6,612 bases of DNA from assembly GCA_017547975.1 (NCBI GenBank), contig JAFYNU010000023.1, forward strand, positions 1 to 6,612. Reading direction: 5' to 3'. Source of the DNA: Clostridia bacterium. Lineage in GTDB: Bacteria; Bacillota; Clostridia; Oscillospirales; QAMX01. The notes under the pieces are model-generated. The model ran no database searches, had not been told where the DNA came from, and worked only from the letters and a program-made list of their open reading frames with translations. The translations under genes were made by a program, and so were the position numbers. Positions 1-5,568 of the stretch are shown here, in pieces. Within the stretch, counting starts at the first letter, position 1; every line of letters begins with the position of its first letter.

Positions 1-1455
1 CGCTTCGACCAGTATATGTACCCCTTCTATGCGGCGGCGGACAAGGAGGATGCCCGGGATCTGTTGGAAAACCTGTGGCAGCTCTTTTACAAGGTTCGTG
101 CCTGGAACCTGTGTATTTCGGGCAGCGACAAGGATTGGAATGACGAAACCAACGAACTGTCCTATCTGCTTTTGGACATTGCTGCAAAATACAAATACAA
201 TACCCCCAACATTACCTTGCGGATCCACCGCAATACCCCCGAGGCCCTTTACAAAAAAGCAGCGGAGGTCATTGCCACCGGTATTGGTATGCCGGCCCTC
301 TATAACGATGAGATCGTGGTTCCCGCTCTGGAGGAGCTGGGGATTCCACGGGATGATGCCCATCGGTACTGCATGAATGGTTGTAATCAGATCGATATCA
401 TGGGCCGCAGCCACATGGGATTGGAGGATGGGGAAGTTTCGCTGATCAAGTGCCTGGAACTGGCCCTGACCGGCGGGGAATGCCTCGTCACCGGCAAGAA
501 ATTCGGCAAAGCCACCGACACCAATTTTGAAAGCTTTGAGGATCTGCTTGCTGCCTATTATGAACAGGTGGAATACGCTGCCGATATGGCCTGCGAAATG
601 GCCAATAAGTGCCAGGAGATCTACGCCAAATGGGGTCCCAACGCCCTCCGTTCCAACTTTATCATGGGATGTGTGGAAAAGGGTCTGGATTACAAAGACG
701 GGGGACCTCTTTACAATCACGGACAGGTTCTGACCGAAGGATTGGCTGATGCGGCTGACTCCCTGGCGGCCATCCGTCACTTTGTGTTTGAAACCGGCGA
801 GCTGACCATGGCGGAGATGATCGATGCCATCCGGACGGGGTTTGAGGGGCAGGAGATTCTGCGGCAAAAGCTTCGTTCTTACAAAAAATTCGGCAACGAC
901 GATCCGGAAGTGGACGGTATTGCCCACAGGATCTATGAACATTTCTTCCGCTATCTGCTGACCAAGCGCACCTGGCGCGGGGGTATCTATGGTGGAGGAC
1001 TTTCCACCTTTAACCGTACGGCGGACTACGGTACCCATACCGGGGCCAACGCCAACGGCAGAAAACACAAAGATATCCTTCTGGCTGACAGCATCGGTGC
1101 AGAACCGGGATGTGACAAGATGGGACCCACTGCTGCTCTCAAGTCGGCAGCGGGCTACGACCAGACCCTGGCAAAGAGCGGGCTGGTGCTCAACATCAAG
1201 TTCAACAAGGAACTTTTTGCCACCGAACAGGGGATCGATATCTTTGTAAATATGGTAAAAACCTACTTCTCCTGCGGCGGTCAGCATCTTTCGGTGAACG
1301 TAGTATCGCTGGAAGAACTTTTGGATGCAAAAAAGAATCCCGAAGCTCATCGAGACCTGATCGTGCGGGTGGGCGGTTTCTCGGCCTACTTCTGCGACCT
1401 GGAAGAGGGACTGCAGGATAATATTATTGAAAGAACTCAGTTCATGCCCGCCTGA
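1..1455 (+). CDS. Glycyl radical enzyme (PFL/GRE superfamily), 5'-truncated by window edge
   Basis: This is the C-terminal 484 codons of a glycyl radical enzyme. Family members run to roughly 780-850 residues, so about 300-370 N-terminal residues lie outside the window. The frame is open from base 1 (RFDQYMYPFY, a typical GRE block), so the Met at 16 is internal. Numbering from base 1, the active-site Cys is C128 (382-384) in YCMNGCNQID, and the radical Gly is G459 (1375-1377) in VRVGGFSAYF. They are 331 residues apart, as in choline TMA-lyase CutC (C489 to G821). Other GRE blocks are GLDYKDGGPLYN and MGPTAALKS. Family knowledge: a separate radical-SAM activase makes the Gly radical, which generates a Cys thiyl radical. 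The Cys+2 residue is Gln129+1 (Q130), not the Glu of known eliminases, and there is no adjacent Cys-Cys pair as in pyruvate formate-lyase. The reaction is therefore unassigned. No activase is visible downstream; it may lie upstream. Confidence 0.93.
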   Translation, partial: RFDQYMYPFYAAADKEDARDLLENLWQLFYKVRAWNLCISGSDKDWNDETNELSYLLLDIAAKYKYNTPNITLRIHRNTPEALYKKAAEVIATGIGMPALYNDEIVVPALEELGIPRDDAHRYCMNGCNQIDIMGRSHMGLEDGEVSLIKCLELALTGGECLVTGKKFGKATDTNFESFEDLLAAYYEQVEYAADMACEMANKCQEIYAKWGPNALRSNFIMGCVEKGLDYKDGGPLYNHGQVLTEGLADAADSLAAIRHFVFETGELTMAEMIDAIRTGFEGQEILRQKLRSYKKFGNDDPEVDGIAHRIYEHFFRYLLTKRTWRGGIYGGGLSTFNRTADYGTHTGANANGRKHKDILLADSIGAEPGCDKMGPTAALKSAAGYDQTLAKSGLVLNIKFNKELFATEQGIDIFVNMVKTYFSCGGQHLSVNVVSLEELLDAKKNPEAHRDLIVRVGGFSAYFCDLEEGLQDNIIERTQFMPA

Positions 1456-1465
1456 CGGAGCGTAA

Positions 1466-1483
1466 CGGAGGAAACAGAGGAAG
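1466..1483 (+). promoter_or_regulatory. Ribosome binding site(s) for the 71-residue membrane protein
   Basis: Two purine-rich Shine-Dalgarno-like stretches, GGAGGAAA and then AGAGGAAG, lie between the GRE stop and the ATG at 1493. The second leaves about 9 nt to the start and is the likelier one. Their presence is the main reason to accept the short gene that follows. Confidence 0.6.
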
Positions 1484-1492
1484 TTTGAAGTT

Positions 1493-1708
1493 ATGAGAAG
1501 AAGTCGCCGTCTCGGTTTGACTGCCGAGGGTGGAATTATATTTGGCGCGGTGATGCTGGTGGTGGTGATCGTTCTTGTGATCCGCCTGTTTACCTGGGCA
1601 CCGGACTCCGGAAAGGATGAAGGAGAAGCCGGCAAGGTATGGGCGCAGCTCCTGACCACATCGGATATGGCGCGTTTGGGCCGCCTGGAGGAGACCGCCG
1701 AACCGTGA
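1493..1708 (+). CDS. Small single-pass membrane protein, unknown function
   Basis: A 71-residue protein I do not recognise. The N-terminus is strongly basic (MRRSRRLGL), followed by one hydrophobic helix at about residues 13-34 (GGIIFGAVMLVVVIVLVIRL) and a soluble acidic tail of about 35 residues. The charge pattern predicts an N-in, C-out protein in the cytoplasmic membrane. It starts 37 nt after the GRE stop, has a plausible ribosome binding site, and lies before the terminator at 1723, so it is probably co-transcribed with the GRE. No Cys is present, so it is neither a lipoprotein nor a redox protein. A role with the GRE is inferred only from position. It could be a spurious ORF, but the clean membrane topology, good ribosome binding site and fit between GRE and terminator argue that it is real. 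Confidence 0.6.
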   Translation: MRRSRRLGLTAEGGIIFGAVMLVVVIVLVIRLFTWAPDSGKDEGEAGKVWAQLLTTSDMARLGRLEETAEP

Positions 1709-1722
1709 TCCTATCCCATCAT

Positions 1723-1751
1723 ACGGGGCAGCCCCGGCTGCCCCGTGTTTT
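1723..1751 (+). terminator. Intrinsic terminator after GRE / small membrane protein
   Basis: The arms ACGGGGCAGC (1723-1732) and GCTGCCCCGT (1737-1746) give a perfect 10-bp GC-rich stem with a CCCC tetraloop (1733-1736), followed by GTTTTG. The U-tract is short but the stem is very stable. It lies 14 nt after the stop of the small gene and before the MATE gene, so it probably ends the GRE transcript. Confidence 0.85.
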
Positions 1752-1766
1752 GCGTAAACCATAAAA

Positions 1767-1773
1767 AAAGGAA
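1767..1773 (+). promoter_or_regulatory. Ribosome binding site of the MATE gene
   Basis: AAAGGAA lies 10 nt before the ATG at 1784 and supports this start. Only 32 nt separate the terminator from the start codon, and no convincing -35/-10 pair is visible there. The gene may depend on read-through or on a promoter I cannot recognise. Confidence 0.65.
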
Positions 1774-1783
1774 CGATTGAAAT

Positions 1784-3136
1784 ATGAATCAGCAAACCCA
1801 GACAAAACTGCCGTCGGTGATGTCGCTGGCAGTGCCCATTGCCATTGAAATATTGCTTCGCAATCTGATCAATACCATGAACGTCTATCTTCTGTCGGGT
1901 TATTCCGACGAAGCGGCATCGGGAGTGGGGGTTGCCAATCAGGTGATCAACATTGTCCTGATGATCTGCATGGCCATTTCGGTGGGGGCATCGGTAATCA
2001 TCAACTATGACCTGGGTGCCGGAGACCGGAAAAAGGCATCGGTATCGGTAATGAACTCGGTGGCGGTGGCGAGCCTGTTTGGTGCAGGTGTCAGCCTGTT
2101 TCTTTTCGCAGTTGCCCCCGACCTGATGCGGGCGGTAAACCTGACCGGAGCCACCTTTGACTATGCGGCCCGCTATCTTCGCATTGTTGGGCTTTCTTCG
2201 GTGATGATCGCCGCATCCCAGGTGCTTTCCACCGTATTCCGCTCCTACAAGGACGCCAAAACCTCCATGATGGTTCTCACCGGAGCCAATCTTTTCAATC
2301 TTCTTCTGACCTGGTTGGCCATTCGCTTCGAAAACAAGCTTCCCTTCGACGCGGTGGAAGGGATCGGTTGGGCCAAGTTGCTTTGCGAAACCCTGGGGGT
2401 TCTGGTGCTTTTTGGCCTTTTGATTGTAAAACGCTACGGTTTTTCCTTCAAAAACCTCTTCCGTTGGGATCCTTCCCGCATCAAGCGAATGCTGGCGGTG
2501 GGTTCCTCCTCCATTGCGGAAAGTCTTTCCTATAACGTGGGTACCCTCTTGACCACCGGCTTTATTGCCGCATCCTCCCTGGGGAGTTTGGCTCTGTCGG
2601 CCAAGGTGTACGTGGGGACCGTCAACCCCTACGAGCAGATCATCGGTAACTCTCTGGGTCAATCGGGCCAGATTATCGCCGGCAAGCTCATCGGTGCCGG
2701 GGAATACGAAGCGGCTCAAAAGCGGGTCAACAGCCTGTGGAAATATCTTGCCATAGCCAATCTGTCCTGCTCCCTGTTGCTGTTTGCCTTCCATCGTCCC
2801 CTGATGGGGCTTTTTACCGACAATCCCCAGGTGGTGGCCATCACCACCCCCCTCTTTGTGTTTGAAATTCTCATCAATTTTTCCCGCACCATGAGCCATT
2901 GCTTCAACTTCGGCAACCGGGCCGGCGGCTACGTCTTCTGGCCGGGCGTGGTGGCGGTGGTGTCCCTGTGGACCATTTACGTTGGATGCGGTTACCTGTT
3001 CTGCAACGTACTGGGACTTGGCATTGCAGGTATCTGGCTTGCCATGACCATCGACGAGACCCTGCGGGGCGTGTTCTGCACCAATGCCTTCTTAAAAAGA
3101 AAATGGCAGAAAAAATTTCTGCCACAAAAGTCATGA
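1784..3136 (+). CDS. MATE-family efflux transporter
   Basis: A 450-residue polytopic membrane protein, the usual length for NorM/DinF-type MATE exporters, which export drugs or metabolites in exchange for Na+ or H+. About twelve hydrophobic segments can be picked out, in two halves. The first half has PIAIEILLRNLIN (18-30), SDEAASGVGVANQVI (41-55) and LGAGDRKKA (77-85). The second repeats this logic with LGQSGQIIAGKLIGAGEYEAA (291-311 region), the pseudo-twofold symmetry typical of MATE. The C-terminal WLAMTIDETLRG (418-429) is also family-like. At the position where related proteins usually have Asp in TM1 (N-x-x-D), this one has N33. The tail after 436 is basic (FLKRKWQKKFLPQKS), and its DNA doubles as the terminator of the opposing operon. 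The substrate cannot be inferred. The 3' end overlaps the convergent gene by 6 bp. Confidence 0.93.
   Translation: MNQQTQTKLPSVMSLAVPIAIEILLRNLINTMNVYLLSGYSDEAASGVGVANQVINIVLMICMAISVGASVIINYDLGAGDRKKASVSVMNSVAVASLFGAGVSLFLFAVAPDLMRAVNLTGATFDYAARYLRIVGLSSVMIAASQVLSTVFRSYKDAKTSMMVLTGANLFNLLLTWLAIRFENKLPFDAVEGIGWAKLLCETLGVLVLFGLLIVKRYGFSFKNLFRWDPSRIKRMLAVGSSSIAESLSYNVGTLLTTGFIAASSLGSLALSAKVYVGTVNPYEQIIGNSLGQSGQIIAGKLIGAGEYEAAQKRVNSLWKYLAIANLSCSLLLFAFHRPLMGLFTDNPQVVAITTPLFVFEILINFSRTMSHCFNFGNRAGGYVFWPGVVAVVSLWTIYVGCGYLFCNVLGLGIAGIWLAMTIDETLRGVFCTNAFLKRKWQKKFLPQKS
3094..3124 (-). terminator. Intrinsic terminator of the prfA operon, embedded in the MATE coding sequence
   Basis: TGGCAGAAA (3104-3112) and TTTCTGCCA (3116-3124) form a perfect 9-bp inverted repeat with a 3-nt loop. 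Read on the minus strand, the hairpin is followed directly by TTTTCTTTTTAAG (3103 to 3091), a classic U-tract, and begins 6 nt after the stop of the minus-strand gene. On the plus strand only CAAAAG follows the hairpin, so it should terminate the minus-strand transcript and not the MATE transcript. Confidence 0.85.
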
Positions 3137-3661
3137 ATTTTTCGGTTCGTTATCCCGCATGAAATCCTCCAGGATTTTCCGACTTTCCTCCTCGGTCAGA
3201 TCCTCTTCCTTGATGCCGTAGGTCTGTGCCAGTTTCAAGATTTGCAAAAAGGCATGGATCGCAACGAACAGGAAGGCGGCCAGTATCAAGAGGAATCCCC
3301 AGAAGGGAACCAGGTGCCCCGAAAGGATCAGCCACTCCTGGATCAAAAAGGCGGTGGATGATATCCCCGCCAGCCACAGGAGTGCCCGGCACAAAACCAT
3401 TCTTGCCGCCGGCATGGCCTTTTCAGGAAGTGCCAAGGGCATAACCAGGTGCCGGGACCGCAGGGCGGCAATCCCCAAAAACGCCCATAGAACGGCAGAT
3501 ATCACCGGGCAAGCAGTCAAAAAACCCTTGGAAATCCCCGCTTCGGGAATTACGTCGGGAAGAAGCGGCAGGAGTCCGTAAACCAAATAGGCTCCAAACC
3601 CCACCTCCACAGCCGAAGCGATATACACCAGAATGGCCAGCAGGGTCCGCATCTTCTTCAT
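3131..3661 (-). CDS. Four-helix integral membrane protein, unknown function
   Basis: A 176-residue protein I cannot place with confidence. Hydrophobic segments lie at about residues 6-34, 46-68, 86-112 and 115-145. They are followed by a charged cytoplasmic-looking tail (GIKEEDLTEEESRKILEDFM). The size, four helices and acidic tail vaguely resemble the DUF2975 membrane family, but the small HTH partner gene common beside that family is absent, so this is only a suggestion. The start ATG (3661-3659) overlaps the prfA stop as ATGA. No strong ribosome binding site precedes it, which suggests translation by coupling to prfA. A second Met at codon 4 is an alternative start. It is the last gene of the operon, with the terminator just beyond its stop. 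Its association with release factor 1 may be positional only. Confidence 0.8.
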   Translation of the reverse strand: MKKMRTLLAILVYIASAVEVGFGAYLVYGLLPLLPDVIPEAGISKGFLTACPVISAVLWAFLGIAALRSRHLVMPLALPEKAMPAARMVLCRALLWLAGISSTAFLIQEWLILSGHLVPFWGFLLILAAFLFVAIHAFLQILKLAQTYGIKEEDLTEEESRKILEDFMRDNEPKNS

Positions 3662-4728
3662 ATAGTGGCCCCGCTTTCCAGCTTAGCCGCCTGCTCTGCG
3701 GTTTTCAAAGCGGTAATCAACTCTTCCAAATCCCCATTCAGCACCGCTTCTAGCTTATAAAGAGTCAAATTGATCCGATGGTCGGTAACCCGGCTTTGGG
3801 GATAGTTGTAGGTTCGGATCCGCTCGCTTCGGTCGCCGGTGCCAACCTGGCTTTTCCGCTCGGCGGAAATTTCGGCGGCCTGTTCCTCCCGGGCCCGGTC
3901 GTAAAGCCGGGAACGGAGAATCTTCATGGCCCGATCCTTGTTTTTATACTGACTCCGCTCGTCCTGGCACTCCACCACCATGCCGGTGGGAATGTGGGTA
4001 ATGCGGATGGCCGATTCGGTCTTATTGACGTGCTGGCCCCCCGCTCCGCTGGAGCGGAAGGTATCGATCATCAAATCGGCAGGGTTAATGTCAATTTCCA
4101 CGTCCTCCACTTCGGGCAAAACCGCCACGGTGACGGTGGAGGTGTGAATGCGGCCGCCCGATTCGGTTTCGGGAACCCGCTGAACCCGGTGCACACCGCT
4201 TTCGTATTTCAGGTGGGCGTAAGCGCCCGCCCCTTCAATCAGGAAGGAAACTTCTTTGAAACCACCCAGCTCGGTCTCATTGGCATTGAGCTGTTCAAAC
4301 TTCCAGTGCTTCATGTCGGAATACATGCCGTACATCCGGTAAAGAACCCCGGCAAACAGGGCCGCTTCGGCACCGCCCGCACCGCCCCGGATTTCCACAA
4401 TGACGTTTTTATCGTCATCCGGGTCGCTGGGCAGGAGCAGGATTTCCAGTTCGTGGGTCAAATCCTCCATACTGGCTTTGGCGGAAGCAATCTCCTCCTC
4501 TGCCAGTTCCCGCAAATCGGCATCCCCTTCCCGAAGCAGTTCCTCCGCCTCCGCCAGGGAAGCCTCGGCATTCCGATAGGCTTTGTAGGCTTCCACCAGG
4601 GGGGTCAGTTCCTTCTGCTCCTTCAGGAGTTTTGCCGCCTCGGCAGGATTGGAAAAAACATCCGGCGAAGCCAGCTGTTCTTCCAACGCAAGAAAATGCT
4701 GATATATGGCTTCCAGTTTTTCAAACAT
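3658..4728 (-). CDS. prfA: Peptide chain release factor 1 (RF1)
   Basis: A class I release factor of 356 residues (E. coli RF1 has 360). It recognises UAA and UAG in the ribosomal A site and triggers hydrolysis of peptidyl-tRNA. The N-terminal part (1-105) is a charged helical domain, followed by the EIRGGAGGAEAALFA block (112-126). The codon-recognition tripeptide is P186-E187-T188, the P-x-T of RF1 and not the S-P-F of RF2. The catalytic GGQ is at 230-232 in SSGAGGQHVNKTESA. Gln232 is the residue normally methylated by PrmC, but no prmC lies in this window. The C-terminal part includes RTYNYPQSRVTDHR (305-318), also typical. An AAAGGAA site (4745-4739) lies 10 nt upstream of the ATG, and the upstream gene ends 3 nt before it, so the two are co-transcribed. 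All motifs look intact. RF1 is normally essential and single copy. Confidence 0.98.
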   Translation of the reverse strand: MFEKLEAIYQHFLALEEQLASPDVFSNPAEAAKLLKEQKELTPLVEAYKAYRNAEASLAEAEELLREGDADLRELAEEEIASAKASMEDLTHELEILLLPSDPDDDKNVIVEIRGGAGGAEAALFAGVLYRMYGMYSDMKHWKFEQLNANETELGGFKEVSFLIEGAGAYAHLKYESGVHRVQRVPETESGGRIHTSTVTVAVLPEVEDVEIDINPADLMIDTFRSSGAGGQHVNKTESAIRITHIPTGMVVECQDERSQYKNKDRAMKILRSRLYDRAREEQAAEISAERKSQVGTGDRSERIRTYNYPQSRVTDHRINLTLYKLEAVLNGDLEELITALKTAEQAAKLESGATI

Positions 4729-4731
4729 AGC

Positions 4732-5451
4732 TTATCTGTTCCTTTCGGTTCCGTTGATGAATACCAGGGTGCGTTCAATGGCACTCTTGGCCCCATCCGA
4801 AATGGGCTTGCCCGCATTGCGGTGGTCAAAGCTCAGGCAGAATTCATCCGCATCGGTGCGCAGAGTTTCGGCATAGCTCCGAACCACCGGCAGAATGTCC
4901 GCCAGGAATTCCTGAAAGGCCTTTTTGCCAAACAGCTTGGATTCGGCGGCGGCGATAAACCGCATCAGGTGCGGAATACAATAGTAGGGCTGCTCCACCG
5001 TCAACTGACGGAACTCCTTCTCACTCTTCCACATATGCACCGCATTGGTGTAGTAGTGCTTCATGTGATCTTCAATATGATGGCACACGTAGCAGGTGGA
5101 TGAGGTGGTACGAAGCTGTTCCACGTATTTGGCCGGGGTCATACGGGGATTGACAAAGGCCTTGCCGCTGATATAGTCGGGGGACAGGATGGTGGACAAG
5201 AGTTCATCAATGTGAGTGGTGGTCATAAGACCCAGGGACAGGCGGTTGCGCAGTTCCCGCAGGTCGTTATAATGCTTTTCGCAAAAACCCAGGCGATTGG
5301 AAAGGGCTCTTTCGTGAGGTTCCATCATAGCCCCGCCCAGGGAGTAGTCCAGCATCTGCGCTTCCATTTCGGAATACAATCGACAGAAGGGACATCCATC
5401 CTTTTCCTTGAAGGCAATGCTGATGGGATAGGTATATACGTTTTCTTTCAT
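4732..5451 (-). CDS. Cys/His-rich protein with duplicated CxxC...CxxH sites (DUF6062-like), unknown function
   Basis: A soluble protein of 239 residues from the start chosen here, with no membrane segment. It carries two near-identical ligand sets: C20-x2-C23...C57-x2-H60 and C120-x2-C123...C158-x2-H161, with 33 and 34 residues between the paired halves. This strongly suggests two CCCH metal sites, most likely zinc, formed by internal duplication. A further family-like stretch, FDHRNAGKP, is at about 208-216. From memory it resembles DUF6062 proteins of Clostridia, but I cannot confirm that name. The ATG at 5451 is preferred because AAAGGAAG (5470-5463) sits 11 nt upstream. The longer in-frame ATG at 5487 would fall about 4 nt after the predicted transcript start and lacks a ribosome binding site. 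It is the first gene of the operon with prfA, 3 nt before the prfA start. A link to translation is inference from that context. Confidence 0.85.
   Translation of the reverse strand: MKENVYTYPISIAFKEKDGCPFCRLYSEMEAQMLDYSLGGAMMEPHERALSNRLGFCEKHYNDLRELRNRLSLGLMTTTHIDELLSTILSPDYISGKAFVNPRMTPAKYVEQLRTTSSTCYVCHHIEDHMKHYYTNAVHMWKSEKEFRQLTVEQPYYCIPHLMRFIAAAESKLFGKKAFQEFLADILPVVRSYAETLRTDADEFCLSFDHRNAGKPISDGAKSAIERTLVFINGTERNR
4739..4745 (-). promoter_or_regulatory. Ribosome binding site of prfA
   Basis: AAAGGAA on the minus strand lies 10 nt before the prfA ATG and within the last codons of the upstream gene. It fixes the prfA start and fits coupled translation. Confidence 0.7.
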
Positions 5452-5462
5452 AGGGCAAATCG

Positions 5463-5470
5463 CTTCCTTT
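5463..5470 (-). promoter_or_regulatory. Ribosome binding site deciding the start of the Cys/His-rich gene
   Basis: AAAGGAAG on the minus strand lies 11 nt before the ATG at 5451. No comparable site precedes the upstream in-frame ATG at 5487, so the shorter protein beginning MKENVYTYPIS is preferred. Confidence 0.7.
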
Positions 5471-5498
5471 GCATCTATAATCCACATTTATCTTATAT

Positions 5499-5527
5499 AT
5501 TGTATCACACTCTCGGTGCTGATTCAA
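5499..5527 (-). promoter_or_regulatory. Sigma-A-type promoter of the prfA operon
   Basis: On the minus strand TTGAAT (5527-5522) and TACAAT (5504-5499) are separated by exactly 17 bp, each matching the consensus at four or five of six positions. Transcription should start near 5491-5492, giving a leader of about 40 nt before the ATG at 5451. An AT-rich stretch follows the -10. The -35 lies inside a short palindrome, TTCAA-G-TTGAA (5523-5533). Confidence 0.75.
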
Positions 5528-5551
5528 GTTGAACAGCCAAATAAACTGTCC

Positions 5552-5559
5552 GGAGGGAG
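5552..5559 (+). promoter_or_regulatory. Ribosome binding site of the RNA methyltransferase
   Basis: GGAGGGAG lies 9 nt before the ATG at 5569, a strong Shine-Dalgarno match that fixes this start. Confidence 0.8.
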
Positions 5560-5568
5560 AATAAGTTC

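Noticed and set aside
661..681. A GCVE sequence in the glycyl radical enzyme (IMGCVEKG, Cys at 670-672), identical to the classic GRE active-site motif.
   Set aside because: It is only 235 residues from the radical Gly, against 331-332 expected, and it aligns with the GRE block that precedes D-Y-x-x-G-G-x-x-Y-N. The Cys at 382-384 is at the right distance.
1747..1783. A dedicated promoter for the MATE gene in the gap after the terminator.
   Set aside because: No pair of -35 and -10 hexamers with acceptable spacing could be found; only the ribosome binding site is supportable.
1442..2899. A 485-codon open frame on the minus strand opposite the MATE gene.
   Set aside because: The translation is low-complexity (His, Gly, Gln-rich), matches no fold I know, has no ribosome binding site I can support, and lies antisense to a clear transporter gene.
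3162..3177. A short hairpin (AAATCC/GGATTT, loop TCCA) just past the MATE stop, as a possible plus-strand terminator.
   Set aside because: The stem is only 6 bp and AT-rich, with no real T-tract after it, and it lies in coding sequence of the convergent gene.
3778..5103. A 441-codon open frame on the plus strand opposite prfA and the Cys/His-rich gene.
   Set aside because: It is antisense to prfA, which has all its motifs, and spans two real genes. It is an artefact of codon use on the coding strand.
5452..5487. A longer form of the Cys/His-rich protein starting at 5487.
   Set aside because: This ATG falls almost at the predicted transcription start and has no ribosome binding site, whereas the ATG at 5451 has a good one.
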